A stretch of DNA of 53,323 nucleotides from Dermacoccus abyssi. GTDB taxonomy: Bacteria; Actinomycetota; Actinomycetes; Actinomycetales; Dermatophilaceae. A program made the translations under genes and the position numbers. Shown here piece after piece: positions 34,397 to 43,005 of this stretch (within the stretch, counting starts at the first letter, position 1; every line of letters begins with the position of its first letter). Where the stretch lies: positions 1 to 53,323 of the forward strand of contig NZ_QWLM01000019.1 in the NCBI RefSeq assembly GCF_003515945.1. Direction: 5' to 3'. A model generated the notes under the pieces. That model made no database searches, was not told the origin of the DNA, and saw only the letters and a program-made list of their open reading frames with translations.

Positions 34397-35218
34397 ATGG
34401 CGAATGTGGAGACGACGATCACCGGGGGCATCGCCCACGTCAAGCTCAACCGACCGGACAAGCTCAACGGCCTCACGTTGCCCATGCTCGGGGAGCTGGT
34501 GGCTGCGGCGCACCACGTGCGCACGAACAAGGCCGTCCGCGTCGTCGTCGTCTCGGGTGAGGGACGCTCGTTCTGCGCCGGTCTCGACTTCGGATCGGTC
34601 AACAAGGCCCCGGCCAAGATCATCCCGGCCTTCATCCCCCGCCCGTGGCGCGGCACGAACACCTTCCAGGAAGCCTGCTGGGCGTGGCGGCGCGTGCCGG
34701 TTCCCGTCGTCGCCGCGGTTCACGGCCACTGCTACGGCGGCGGCTTGCAGATCGCGCTGGGCGCCGACTACCGCTACACCACACCTGACGCCGAGTGGTC
34801 GGTGCTCGAGGGCAAGTGGGGGCTCATCCCCGACATGAGCGGCGTCCAGTCGCTCAAGGAACTCGTCGGCATCGACGTGGCGAAGAAGCTCACGATGACG
34901 GCCGAGATGGTCTGCGGCGAGCGTGCCGTCGAGCTCGGTCTCGCCTCCGAGGTGAGCGACGACCCGCTGGCTGCCGCCATGGACCTCGCGCACGAGCTGA
35001 CCACGAAGTCGCCCGATCAGCTCGCTGCGGCGAAGCGTCTGTTCAACCGCTCGTGGAACACGAGCGCTCGCACCACCTTCCGCCGTGAGCGCGCCGAGCA
35101 GGCGCTGCTTCTCATCGCGCAGAACACGGCCAAGGCGCGCAAGGTCGCGATGGCCAAGGCCGGAGCACGCGCGGAAGCGCGAGCGGCGGTCAAGTACAGC
35201 CCCCGCGTGCTGCCGTGA
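34397..35218 (+). CDS. enoyl-CoA hydratase/isomerase family (crotonase)
   Basis: A 273-residue crotonase-fold protein. The CoA-binding segment VKLNRPDKLNGL is at about 17-28. The oxyanion-hole regions are GEGRSFCAGLDFGSV (about 56-70) and HGHCYGGGLQIALGADYRY (about 114-132). A Glu is present in the VLEGKWGLIPDMSGVQSL block at the usual second catalytic position. It probably hydrates or isomerises an enoyl-CoA in fatty-acid or branched-chain degradation. The ATG lies in frame with the LtrA remnant upstream, so an LtrA-crotonase fusion of about 630 residues is formally open. I favour the internal ATG because family similarity starts there and a leaderless promoter precedes it. Confidence 0.88.
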   Translation: MANVETTITGGIAHVKLNRPDKLNGLTLPMLGELVAAAHHVRTNKAVRVVVVSGEGRSFCAGLDFGSVNKAPAKIIPAFIPRPWRGTNTFQEACWAWRRVPVPVVAAVHGHCYGGGLQIALGADYRYTTPDAEWSVLEGKWGLIPDMSGVQSLKELVGIDVAKKLTMTAEMVCGERAVELGLASEVSDDPLAAAMDLAHELTTKSPDQLAAAKRLFNRSWNTSARTTFRRERAEQALLLIAQNTAKARKVAMAKAGARAEARAAVKYSPRVLP

Positions 35219-35236
35219 GGCGCCCCACCTGACGAC

Positions 35237-35290
35237 ATCCGCCCTTCGTGCGTCCGAGCCGCCGGCTTGGACGCACGAAGGGCGGATCTT
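35237..35290. terminator. bidirectional terminator with a 19-bp perfect stem
   Basis: 35237-35255 is exactly complementary to 35269-35287 (core GCCCTTCGTGCGTCC), with a 13-base loop that can itself pair. A CTTTCC tail follows on the plus strand. It lies between the convergent crotonase and fhs genes. Confidence 0.75.
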
Positions 35291-35311
35291 TCCCTCGGTG
35301 CGCGTCGCCCG

Positions 35312-36985
35312 TCAGGACAGGCCGGTGACGGCGCCCTCGGAGTCGACGTCGATGGCCAGCGCGGCCGGCTTCTTCGGCAGACCCGGCATCGTCATGAGGG
35401 AGCCGCAGACGAAGACGACGAAGCCCGCACCGGCGGCCAGGCGCACCTCGCGCACCTCGACGACATGGCCCGACGGGGCGCCGCGTTCGGCGTCGTCGGT
35501 CGTGAACGACTTCTGCGTCTTCGCGATGCACACGGGAAGGTGGCCGTAACCCTCGTCCTCGAACTGGGCGATCTGCTTGGCGACGGCCGAGGGGATCTCG
35601 AGTCGCTCCGCGCCGTAGATGCGCTGTGCGACCGTCTCTGCCTTCGCCGCGAGCCCGAGGTCGTCGCCGTAGGTGAACGACAGCTCGGGCTTCTGGCCGG
35701 ACGTGATCTCGACGAGGGCCTTCGCGAGCCCCGCCGCGCCCTTGCCGCCGTCGGCGAAGTGGGTGCAGATCTCCACCTTCACGCCGAGCCCCTCGACGTG
35801 TTTCGTGAAGGCCTCGATCTCGGCGTCGGTGTCACTCGGGAAGCGGTTGACGCCCACGACGACGGGCAGGCCCCACACGTCGCGGATGTTCGCGAGGTGG
35901 CGCTCGATGTTGCTCATGCCGGCGAGCATCGCCTCGACGTTCTCCGTCGTGAGGTCGGCGACGGCCACGCCGCCGTGGTACTTCATCGAGCGGATCGTCG
36001 CGACGAGGACGACGGCGTCCGGGCGCAGGCCGGTGAAGCGGCACTTGAGGTCGATGAACTTCTCCGCGCCGAGGTCGGCGCCGAAGCCGGCCTCCGTCAC
36101 GGTCCAATCGGTGTGAGCGAGGGCGGTCTGCGTCGCCGTCACCGAGTTGCAGCCGTGCGCGAGGTTGGCGAACGGGCCGCCGTGGACGAAGGCGGGGTTG
36201 CCCTCGAGCGTCTGGACGAGGTTGGGCGCCAACGCGTCGGCGAGAAGAGCCGCCATGGCGCCGTGGACGCCGAGGTCGCTCGCGGTCACGGGTGCCTTCT
36301 CGTAGGTTCGCGCGACAACGATGCGACCGAGGCGTTCCTTGAGGTCGTCGATCGACGTGGCGAGGCAGAAGATGGCCATGACCTCACTGGCGACGACGAT
36401 GTCGAAGCCGGATTCGCGCGGCACGCCGTTGGTCGGCCCGCCGAGGCCGATGACGATGTCGCGCAGCGCGCGGTCGTTCATGTCGAGCACGCGTTTGAAG
36501 GTGATGCTGCGCGGGTCGATGCCGAGCGCGTTGCCCTGCTGCAGGTGGTTGTCGAGCACCGCTGCGAGCAGGTTGTGTGCGGCGGCGATGGCCGCGAAGT
36601 CACCGGTGAAGTGAAGGTTGATGTCCGTCATCGGGTTGAGCTGGGCGCGCCCTCCGCCGGCGGCCCCGCCCTTCATCCCGAAGACGGGCCCCATGCTCGG
36701 CTCACGCAGCGCGGCTGCGGCGGACTCGCCGATCTGCGCGAGCCCGTCGACGAGGCCCACCGTGGTCGTCGTCTTGCCCTCACCGGCCGGAGTAGGGCTC
36801 GTGGCGGTGACGAGCACGAGCTTGCTGCCCTCACGCCGGTCGCGCCCCTGAACGTACGGCAGCGAGACCTTGGCCTTGTGCGGGCTGTAGCGGAAGATCT
36901 CGGACTCGGGAATGCCGATCTTCGCCGCGATGTCCTCGATGGGCTGCATAGGGGAGGCGGCTGCGATCTCGACGTCGCTGGGCAT
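35312..36985 (-). CDS. fhs: formate-tetrahydrofolate ligase
   Basis: Fhs makes 10-formyl-tetrahydrofolate from formate, ATP and THF, feeding purine and formyl-Met synthesis. At 557 residues it is full length. Visible landmarks are the P-loop [16 protein letters not shown] at about 63-78, [20 protein letters not shown] at about 91-110, [16 protein letters not shown] at about 121 and the late [24 protein letters not shown] precedes ATG 36985. Upstream lie palindromes (TGTTGCGCAACA) and a TAACGT -10-like hexamer that may control it. The neighbours are unrelated, so it stands alone as a housekeeping one-carbon gene. Confidence 0.96.
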   Translation of the reverse strand: MPSDVEIAAASPMQPIEDIAAKIGIPESEIFRYSPHKAKVSLPYVQGRDRREGSKLVLVTATSPTPAGEGKTTTTVGLVDGLAQIGESAAAALREPSMGPVFGMKGGAAGGGRAQLNPMTDINLHFTGDFAAIAAAHNLLAAVLDNHLQQGNALGIDPRSITFKRVLDMNDRALRDIVIGLGGPTNGVPRESGFDIVVASEVMAIFCLATSIDDLKERLGRIVVARTYEKAPVTASDLGVHGAMAALLADALAPNLVQTLEGNPAFVHGGPFANLAHGCNSVTATQTALAHTDWTVTEAGFGADLGAEKFIDLKCRFTGLRPDAVVLVATIRSMKYHGGVAVADLTTENVEAMLAGMSNIERHLANIRDVWGLPVVVGVNRFPSDTDAEIEAFTKHVEGLGVKVEICTHFADGGKGAAGLAKALVEITSGQKPELSFTYGDDLGLAAKAETVAQRIYGAERLEIPSAVAKQIAQFEDEGYGHLPVCIAKTQKSFTTDDAERGAPSGHVVEVREVRLAAGAGFVVFVCGSLMTMPGLPKKPAALAIDVDSEGAVTGLS

Positions 36986-37047
36986 GTCGTTCCTCGTGGG
37001 CTCGGCTGATCGCGCTCGCGAGTGTGAGCGCCGTCACCGACGTTACC

Positions 37048-37073
37048 TGTTGCGCAACACCTGTTGTCACAAC
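37048..37073. promoter_or_regulatory. tandem palindromes upstream of fhs
   Basis: Perfect 12-bp palindrome TGTTGCGCAACA (37048-37059), then GTTGTCACAAC (37063-37073). Both contain the half-site GTTG and are 14 bases apart. On the minus strand they sit just upstream of TAACGT, so they could be operators for fhs, for example of a LacI-type regulator. They overlap the end of the NUDIX gene. Confidence 0.4.
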
Positions 37074-37639
37074 CACCCGAGGGCGGCCGCAGCGAACATG
37101 AGGGCAGCGAGTGTCTCGCCATCGGTGATCTCTCCGTCGGCGACGAGACGCGTGAGGTCGCGCCACGGAACGGCTCGAACGGCGGAGATCCCTTCTGCCT
37201 TCTGCTCACGGGCTGCCCTCTCGACGTCCTCGACGCTGGCCGCAGCCTGCAAGCCCGTGGCGAGAAAGACGTGCTCGGGGGCGTCGCACACTCCGTTGAG
37301 GGCGTTCATCCGCCCGATCTCGCGCCACTCGCGGGCCGTGTAGCCGGTCTCCTCGGCGAGCTCACGCTGCGCTGCGAGCATTAGGTTCTCACCGTCGCTG
37401 CCGCCGGCCGGTACCTCGAGCGACATCGCCTGGGTGGGGTAGCGGTAGAGCGAGACCATGAGGACTTCGTCCTCGTCCGTCATCGCGACGACGAAAACGG
37501 CCGGATTGCGCATGGTGACGACGCCGTACACGCCTTCTACGCCGTCGGGGCGCACGACGGCGTCCTCCCGGACGCTGATCCACGGGTTGGTGTACTTCGG
37601 GGTGCTCGAGCGCGTGGTCCAACAGCCGGAGTGCGTCAT
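37067..37639 (-). CDS. NUDIX hydrolase (ADP-ribose pyrophosphatase-like)
   Basis: A 190-residue NUDIX protein. After an N-terminal strand region (YTNPWISVREDAVVRPDG) typical of ADP-ribose/ADP-sugar pyrophosphatases comes SLEVPAGGSDGENL and the NUDIX box core AAQRELAEETGY at about 93-104; spacing before the box Glu is slightly short. It would hydrolyse nucleoside diphosphate derivatives, perhaps ADP-ribose. Divergent nadE next door makes a link to NAD turnover attractive but unproven. ATG 37637-37639 is chosen because TACGGT-N6-ATG is the repeated leaderless pattern; a longer upstream reading is not supported. Confidence 0.87.
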   Translation of the reverse strand: MTHSGCWTTRSSTPKYTNPWISVREDAVVRPDGVEGVYGVVTMRNPAVFVVAMTDEDEVLMVSLYRYPTQAMSLEVPAGGSDGENLMLAAQRELAEETGYTAREWREIGRMNALNGVCDAPEHVFLATGLQAAASVEDVERAAREQKAEGISAVRAVPWRDLTRLVADGEITDGETLAALMFAAAALGWL

Positions 37640-37645
37640 GACCAG

Positions 37646-37651
37646 ACCGTA
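37646..37651 (-). promoter_or_regulatory. -10 element, leaderless NUDIX gene
   Basis: Minus-strand TACGGT, six bases, then ATG. No ribosome binding site can exist in a transcript starting at the ATG. Confidence 0.5.
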
Positions 37652-37737
37652 GCCAACGGCCCCCGCCGTGGCGTCACCGCGGGGCGCCGGCACCTTCCTC
37701 ACAGGCGTCCTCGGTGGGTTCTGACATGCTGGGAACC

Positions 37738-39783
37738 ATGAACTTCCGTTCCCTGTACGCGCACGGATTCGCCCGCGTCGCGGCGGTCACTCACCCCATT
37801 GCGCTCGCCGACCCGATGACGAACGCCGAGCGCGTTCTCGAGTCGATGCGTGAGCTGCACGACGAGGGTGTGGCGGCCGCGGTCTACCCCGAACTCAACC
37901 TCTGCGGTTACAGCGTCGAGGACCTCGTCATGCAGGACGTGCTGCTCGACGACGTGCTGCGCGCGATCGCCGCCGTCGTCGACGGTTCGCGCGGGCTCAC
38001 GCCCGTCGCCGTCATCGGCGCGCCGATTCGTAAGGGCCAGCGCCTCTACAACTGCGCCGTCGTCGTCAAGGAGGGTGAGGTTCTCGGCGTCGTGCCGAAG
38101 AGCTACCTGCCCAACTACCGCGAGTTCTACGAGAAGCGCTGGTACGCGTTCGGCGAGGATCAGCGCGGTGAGCACGTCGACCTCGGCGAGGAACTCGGCG
38201 AGGTGCCCTTCGGTCCCGACCTCATCTTCCGAGCACTCGACCTGCCGGATCTGGCCATCCACGTCGAGATCTGCGAGGACGTGTGGGTGCCGATCCCGCC
38301 GTCGTCCGAGGCGGCCCTCGCGGGTGCGAGCGTCCTCATGAACCTGTCCGGTTCGCCCATCACCATCGGTAAGTCCGCCCAGCGCAGCCTCACGGTTCAG
38401 GGCCAGTCGTTCCGCACGCTGTCGGCGTACGTCTACGCGGCCAGCGGCGAGGGCGAGTCGACCACCGACCTCGCGTGGGACGGCCAGACGATGATCTACG
38501 ACCAGGGCACCCTGCTCGCCGAGACTCAGCGCTTCCCCGAGGGCCCGCGCTCCAGCGTCGCGGACATCGACCTCGGTGCCATCCGCCAGGCGCGCCAGCG
38601 CTACGGCAGCTATGACGACAACCGCCTGAGCTTCGGCCCGGCGCGACCGCTGCGCGAGGTGCCGTTCGAGCTCGGTGTGCCGGACGCCGACCTCGGTCTC
38701 AAGCGCGAGATCGAGCGCTTCCCGTTCGTGCCCGCCGACGAAGCCCGCCTCGCCCAGGACTGCTACGAGGCGTACGAGATCCAGGTCAGCGCACTCGAGC
38801 AGCGCATGCGCTCGATCGGCCAGCCGAAGATCGTCATCGGTGTCTCGGGTGGTCTCGACTCGACGCACGCGCTCATCGTCGCGGCCAAGGCGATGGACCG
38901 CCTCGGACGCCCGCGCACCGACATCCTGGCGTACACGATGCCGGGCTTCGCGACGAGCGACCACACGAAGTCGAACGCGTACAAGCTCGGCGAGACGCTC
39001 GGCGTCACGTTCGAGGAGGTCGACATCCGCCCGATGGCCACACAAATGTTGAAGGATCTCGGCCACCCGTTCGGGCGCGGTGAGGAGGTCTACGACGTCA
39101 CGTTCGAGAACGTCCAAGCCGGTCTGCGCACCGACTTCCTCTTCCGTATCGCCAACAGCAAGGGCGGCATCGTCCTCGGCACGGGTGACCTGTCGGAGCT
39201 CGCACTCGGCTGGTGCACCTACGGCGTCGGTGACCAGATGTCGCACTACGGCGTCAACGCCGGCGTCCCGAAGACGCTCATGCAGCACCTCGTGCGCTGG
39301 GTGGCTTCGAGCGACCAGTTCGACGAGCGCGTCGGCGAGACGCTGTTGTCGATCCTCGACACCGAGATCACGCCCGAGCTCGTGCCGACGAAGGAGGGCG
39401 AGACGCCGCAGTCGACCGAGGCGAACATCGGCCCGTACAACCTGCAGGACTTCACGCTCTACCACGTGCTCTCGCAGGGCTTCCGCCCGAGCAAGATCGC
39501 GTTCCTCGCCATGCACGCCTGGGACGACGTCGACGACGGCCGCTGGCCGGCCGGCTTCCCCGAGGACAAGCGCCCGGTCTACTCCCTCGAGGAGATCCGT
39601 CACTGGCTCGAGGTGTTCTACAAGCGCTTCTTCAGCCAGCAGTTCAAGCGCTCGGCGCTGCCGAACGGACCGAAGGTGAGCGCCGGCGGTGCATTGTCTC
39701 CCCGCGGCGACTGGCGCATGCCGTCCGATGCCTCGGGCAAGGCCTGGCTCGACGAACTGGAGCGCAACGTCCCGAAGGCCTGA
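37738..39783 (+). CDS. nadE: glutamine-dependent NAD+ synthetase
   Basis: NadE performs the last step of NAD synthesis, amidating deamido-NAD with ammonia drawn from glutamine. The 681-residue protein has both domains. The nitrilase-type glutaminase carries the triad Glu in VYPELNL (about 51), Lys in VVPKSYLPNY (about 121) and Cys in EICEDVWVP (about 179). The synthetase has the PP-loop VIGVSGGLDST at about 368-378, plus GTGDLSELALGWCTYG near 482. The start ATG 37738 is followed by NFRSLYAHGFARVAAVT, the usual N-terminus in actinobacteria; a GTG eight codons earlier is less likely. A hairpin terminator follows the stop. Confidence 0.95.
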   Translation: MNFRSLYAHGFARVAAVTHPIALADPMTNAERVLESMRELHDEGVAAAVYPELNLCGYSVEDLVMQDVLLDDVLRAIAAVVDGSRGLTPVAVIGAPIRKGQRLYNCAVVVKEGEVLGVVPKSYLPNYREFYEKRWYAFGEDQRGEHVDLGEELGEVPFGPDLIFRALDLPDLAIHVEICEDVWVPIPPSSEAALAGASVLMNLSGSPITIGKSAQRSLTVQGQSFRTLSAYVYAASGEGESTTDLAWDGQTMIYDQGTLLAETQRFPEGPRSSVADIDLGAIRQARQRYGSYDDNRLSFGPARPLREVPFELGVPDADLGLKREIERFPFVPADEARLAQDCYEAYEIQVSALEQRMRSIGQPKIVIGVSGGLDSTHALIVAAKAMDRLGRPRTDILAYTMPGFATSDHTKSNAYKLGETLGVTFEEVDIRPMATQMLKDLGHPFGRGEEVYDVTFENVQAGLRTDFLFRIANSKGGIVLGTGDLSELALGWCTYGVGDQMSHYGVNAGVPKTLMQHLVRWVASSDQFDERVGETLLSILDTEITPELVPTKEGETPQSTEANIGPYNLQDFTLYHVLSQGFRPSKIAFLAMHAWDDVDDGRWPAGFPEDKRPVYSLEEIRHWLEVFYKRFFSQQFKRSALPNGPKVSAGGALSPRGDWRMPSDASGKAWLDELERNVPKA

Positions 39784-39810
39784 ACGCTGGCCTCACGGGC
39801 CTGACGTGAG

Positions 39811-39850
39811 ACGAACTGCCCACGCTCCCGAGGGGACGTGGGCAGTTCGT
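39811..39850. terminator. bidirectional terminator
   Basis: Perfect 14-bp stem (ACGAACTGCCCACG at 39811-39824 with its complement at 39837-39850), a 12-base loop, and short T-containing flanks. It separates convergent nadE and the siderophore-interacting protein gene. Confidence 0.7.
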
Positions 39851-39878
39851 TTCGCTTCGTGGGCAGGCCGGCCGCGCG

Positions 39879-40727
39879 TCAGCCGGCGAGCGCTTGGTCG
39901 GCTTCCTTCGGCGGCAACCAGTAGCCGAGCGTCTTGATGCAGTCGCGACGAAGGCCTGCCGCGCGCAGCTTCTTCGTCAGGGCGCGGGTCGTGACGGTGT
40001 CGCAGGCGCCCCACGCGAACAGCCGCGTGCAGGTGGCCTCGGGGGCGTGCAGGTTCGTGCGTTCGCCGGGCGCCCCGTCTGCAGCGACGAACGCGGCGAT
40101 CTCCGCATCGACGGCGTCGAGCAGGCCCTGACCGTTGTCGGTGCGACGCACCCAGCGCAGCGAATCCTGTGCACGTAGGCGAACAGGCAGCGCACGGTCC
40201 TCGGGGTGCACCCACTCGAGGACAACAGTGGTCGGCGCGGCGCTCACGGCGTCGAGGAGCGAGTTGATCGCCGGCAGGGAGGCGGTGTCTCCGACGAGGA
40301 GGTGACGGTCGACGTCGTCGCAGTCGGGCAGGGACGGTTCCGACCCGTAGAGGCTGGCCTCGATCTCGTCGCCGAGGACGGTCTGCTGCGCCCAGCGGGC
40401 GGCAGCGCCGTCGTGGATGGCGAACTCGAGCCAGAAGGTGTCGGTCTCGACGTTGGGGTCGACGAGCGTGTAGGCGCGCTGGTGGCCGGCGCCGGTTCCC
40501 GTGGGATCGGTGAACCACAGGCGCACCCACATCGTGGGGTACGGGGCATGAGTGCGCAGGAATCCGTTGCCTGCGCAGCGCACGCGCTGGTAGGTGTCGC
40601 TGACGCGCTCGGTTTCGAGGACGGTGAAGACGAAGTCCTGCGCGCGAAGGTCGGCCAGGATCCGGCCGGCCTCACCGCGATCGACTGGGCGCAACGCGCG
40701 AGCGCGTGCGGTGGTCGGGGTCATCAT
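39879..40727 (-). CDS. siderophore-interacting protein (ferric-siderophore reductase)
   Basis: A 282-residue FAD/NAD(P)H-dependent reductase that releases iron from siderophores in the cytosol. The FAD-binding domain has HQRAYTLVDPN (R-x-Y-[ST] motif) at about 84-94. The NAD(P)H domain has the SIP-typical LLVGDTASLPAINSLL at about 145-160 and the C-terminal WGACDTVTTRALTKKL block. The protein ends with the usual GYWLPPKEADQALAG. ATG 40725-40727 is chosen because GGAAGG lies six bases upstream. It is divergent from the siderophore ABC uptake genes and shares with them a DtxR/IdeR-like box, so it is probably repressed when iron is plentiful. Confidence 0.92.
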   Translation of the reverse strand: MMTPTTARARALRPVDRGEAGRILADLRAQDFVFTVLETERVSDTYQRVRCAGNGFLRTHAPYPTMWVRLWFTDPTGTGAGHQRAYTLVDPNVETDTFWLEFAIHDGAAARWAQQTVLGDEIEASLYGSEPSLPDCDDVDRHLLVGDTASLPAINSLLDAVSAAPTTVVLEWVHPEDRALPVRLRAQDSLRWVRRTDNGQGLLDAVDAEIAAFVAADGAPGERTNLHAPEATCTRLFAWGACDTVTTRALTKKLRAAGLRRDCIKTLGYWLPPKEADQALAG

Positions 40728-40779
40728 CGACGCCTTCCGTCTCGACTGCGGGTGCGGGCGTTGCATCGAGCAACACATG

Positions 40780-40802
40780 TGAGGTTAGCATTGCCTAACT
40801 CA
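40780..40802. promoter_or_regulatory. DtxR/IdeR-like iron box
   Basis: The interrupted palindrome TGAG-G-TTAGC-ATT-GCCTAA-CTCA resembles the actinobacterial iron-box consensus built on TTAGGTTAGGCTAACCTAA. It lies between the siderophore-interacting protein gene and the binding-protein gene, so one site could control both directions. Confidence 0.7.
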
Positions 40803-40817
40803 CGTTGCCAGGCATTG

Positions 40818-40835
40818 CGTCACGTCGACGTGACG
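40818..40835. promoter_or_regulatory. perfect 18-bp palindrome before the siderophore uptake genes
   Basis: CGTCACGTCGACGTGACG is exactly self-complementary and lies 43 bases before the binding-protein start, near where transcription should begin. It is unlike an iron box and may bind a second regulator. Confidence 0.45.
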
Positions 40836-40877
40836 TAACTGCATATCTGCTGTTGTCCCTTCATCGAAAGGTCCCCC

Positions 40878-41918
40878 GTGATCAACCGCCGTGGTTTCCT
40901 CGCCCTCGCCACCGCAGGCACTGCCGCCACCGCCCTGGCCGCCTGTGGCACCGGCTCGTCGTCCGACGAGTCGTCGGAGAGCAAGAGCTCGGGTGGGGGC
41001 GCCGGGTCTGGCTTCCCCGTCGAGGTCAAGCACGCCTTCGGTACGACGAAGATCGAGAAGGCCCCGACGAAGGTCGTCGTCGTCGGGTGGGGTGACGCCG
41101 ACGTCGTCGCCGCCCTCGGCGTCGCGCCGGTCGCGGCACCCGAGGTGACGTGGGGCGCCAACGCGAACAAGTCCACCGACTGGCTGGACGCTCAGCTCAA
41201 GAAGATCGGGGGCAAGGCTCCGGCGCGCTTCAGCGACAAGGACGGCACGCCCGTCGACAAGATCGCGACGTACCAGCCCGACCTCATCCTCGGAACGAAC
41301 TCGGGTCTGACGAAGGAGCAGTACGACAAGCTCTCGAAGATCGCACCCACGGTCGCGTACCCGAAGGTCGCCTGGGGCACGTCTTGGCAGGAGTCGACGA
41401 CCATGATCGCGACCGCTCTGGGCAAGAAGGCCGAGGGCGAGAAGCTCATGGCCGAGACCAAGAAGAAGATCAGCGACGCCGTCGCCAAGTACCCCGAGCT
41501 CAAGGGCAAGACGGCCTCGTGGGTCTACTTCACGCCGACGAACCTCAACACGGTGGGTGTCTACACCCCGAGCGACAACCGTCCGCGCATGCTCGCCGAG
41601 TTCGGCCTGCCCGACGGTGACGGAATCGCCAAGCAGACGAAGAGCAGCAAGTCGTTCTTCGTCGACCTCTCTGCCGAGAAGGCCGCGCAGATCGACTCGG
41701 ACATCGTCGTGTTCGACGAACTGCAGGGCGCCGAGCCGAGCAAGATCAAGAGCAACGCCCTGCTGGGCAAGATCCCGGCGATCAAGAACGACACGTTCGT
41801 CTCGATCAAGGAGCAGAAGCCGTCCGCGGCGATGTCCGGCCCGAGCGTGCTGTCGATCCCGGTCGCTCTCGAGACGTTCCTGCCGCAGCTCGCCGCCGCG
41901 GCCAAGAAGGTCAAGTAA
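40878..41918 (+). CDS. iron-siderophore ABC transporter substrate-binding lipoprotein
   Basis: A 346-residue FecB/FepB-type binding protein. The signal has NRRGFLALATA (a twin-arginine motif) and the lipobox LAAC with Cys at about 22, so it may be exported folded by Tat and lipid-anchored. A low-complexity Ser/Gly linker follows, then two lobes joined by a long helix (EKAPTKVVVVGWGDADVVAALG and, later, IATYQPDLILGTNSG). The start is GTG 40878 with GAAAGG upstream. It is first in the set with two permeases and an ATPase, under the iron box. The siderophore ligand is not predictable. Confidence 0.92.
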   Translation: MINRRGFLALATAGTAATALAACGTGSSSDESSESKSSGGGAGSGFPVEVKHAFGTTKIEKAPTKVVVVGWGDADVVAALGVAPVAAPEVTWGANANKSTDWLDAQLKKIGGKAPARFSDKDGTPVDKIATYQPDLILGTNSGLTKEQYDKLSKIAPTVAYPKVAWGTSWQESTTMIATALGKKAEGEKLMAETKKKISDAVAKYPELKGKTASWVYFTPTNLNTVGVYTPSDNRPRMLAEFGLPDGDGIAKQTKSSKSFFVDLSAEKAAQIDSDIVVFDELQGAEPSKIKSNALLGKIPAIKNDTFVSIKEQKPSAAMSGPSVLSIPVALETFLPQLAAAAKKVK

Positions 41919-41931
41919 GTACCTCGGATGA

Positions 41932-41970
41932 CGGCTGCGCGCGTTCCGCATCGCGGTGCGCGCGCAGCCG
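41932..41970 (+). terminator. 12-bp hairpin between binding-protein and permease genes
   Basis: CGGCTGCGCGCG (41932-41943) and its exact complement (41959-41970) flank a 15-base loop. No T run follows. It may partly stop or protect the transcript so that more binding protein than permease is made. Confidence 0.45.
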
Positions 41971-42000
41971 CATTCGATGTGGTCACTAGCCTCGATGCCG

Positions 42001-43005
42001 ATGTCATCCACCACGTCACGCCCTGACGCGCAGGCACCGAGCCGATCGCGGCTCGTCGCCGGTGGCCTCGTGCTGCCCGCGCTCCTCGCGGTCGCCGTCG
42101 TCGTGTCCCTGCTCGTCGGGGCCACGGCGCTCACCTCGGGCGACCTCGGTGCGCTCCTGTCTGCACGCGGCGACCGTACAGTCGCCGGCACCCTCATCGG
42201 GGCGGCTGTCGCGATGTCGGGTGCCGCGATGCAGGGCATCACTCGCAACCCTCTCGCCGACCCGGGCATTCTCGGCATCAACGCGGGGGCATCACTGCTC
42301 GTCGTCGCGGGCATCACGTGGTTCGGTATCAACTCGCTTCTCGGCTACATCGCTTTCGCGCTCGTCGGCGCCGCGCTCGCCGCGGTGGCCGTGACGGCGC
42401 TCGCGACGGCGGCCTCACGCGGGTTCGGCGGATCGGGCAACAGCCCGCTGTCGATGGCGCTTGCCGGCATGGTGTTCACCGCCGGCGCGACCTCCGTCGG
42501 GTCGGCACTGCTCATCGCCGACGGCAAGTCGCTCGACGTCTACCGCTTCTGGCAGGTCGGCTCGGTCGCCGGCCGCGAGATCGGCGACATCGTTCCGGTG
42601 CTGCCGCTGCTCGCGCTCGGCTTCGGCGTTCTGCTCGTTGCGGGACGGCGCCTCGACATCCTCGCCATGGGCGATTCCGTGGCGCGCGGCCTCGGCGAGA
42701 AGCCCGAGAAGCTGCGCTTCGTCATCGGCGGTGCTGCGGTGGCACTCGCGGCAGGGGCCGTGGCCGTCGCGGGGCCGATCGGTTTCGTCGGGCTCGTCGC
42801 GCCCCACCTCCTGCGTCCCCTCATCGGGACGTCGTACCGCGTGCTTCTCCCCGCGTCAGCCTTCGTCGGGGCCAGCCTCGTTCTGCTCGCCGACACGCTC
42901 GGCCGCGTCGTCTCCCCGCCCGGCGAAGTGCAGGTCGGCATCATGACGGCCGTCCTCGGCTGCCCCGCCCTGCTGTGGGTCGTCGCGAGGATGCGATCGC
43001 TGTGA
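42001..43005 (+). CDS. iron-siderophore ABC transporter permease (FecCD family, first)
   Basis: A 334-residue permease with about nine to ten helices. Family motifs are LIGAAVAMSGAAMQGITRNPLADPGILGINAG (read in two parts near residues 63-94) and the EAA-like coupling region AMGDSVARGLGEKPEKLR at about 222-239. PIGFVGLVAPHLLRPLIG near 259 is the classic FecCD end motif. It pairs with the second permease to form the membrane channel. ATG at 41995 or 42001; TAGCCT eight bases before 42001 suggests an extra leaderless promoter besides read-through from the binding-protein gene. Its stop overlaps the next start (GTGA). Confidence 0.92.
   Translation: MSSTTSRPDAQAPSRSRLVAGGLVLPALLAVAVVVSLLVGATALTSGDLGALLSARGDRTVAGTLIGAAVAMSGAAMQGITRNPLADPGILGINAGASLLVVAGITWFGINSLLGYIAFALVGAALAAVAVTALATAASRGFGGSGNSPLSMALAGMVFTAGATSVGSALLIADGKSLDVYRFWQVGSVAGREIGDIVPVLPLLALGFGVLLVAGRRLDILAMGDSVARGLGEKPEKLRFVIGGAAVALAAGAVAVAGPIGFVGLVAPHLLRPLIGTSYRVLLPASAFVGASLVLLADTLGRVVSPPGEVQVGIMTAVLGCPALLWVVARMRSL

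Noticed and set aside
33014-34993. Long minus-strand frame opposite the LtrA remnant and crotonase
   Set aside because: Antisense shadow with Arg/His/Asp-rich sequence; the plus strand has recognisable domains.
37699-39603. 634-codon minus-strand frame opposite nadE
   Set aside because: Antisense shadow; nadE motifs on the plus strand are complete.
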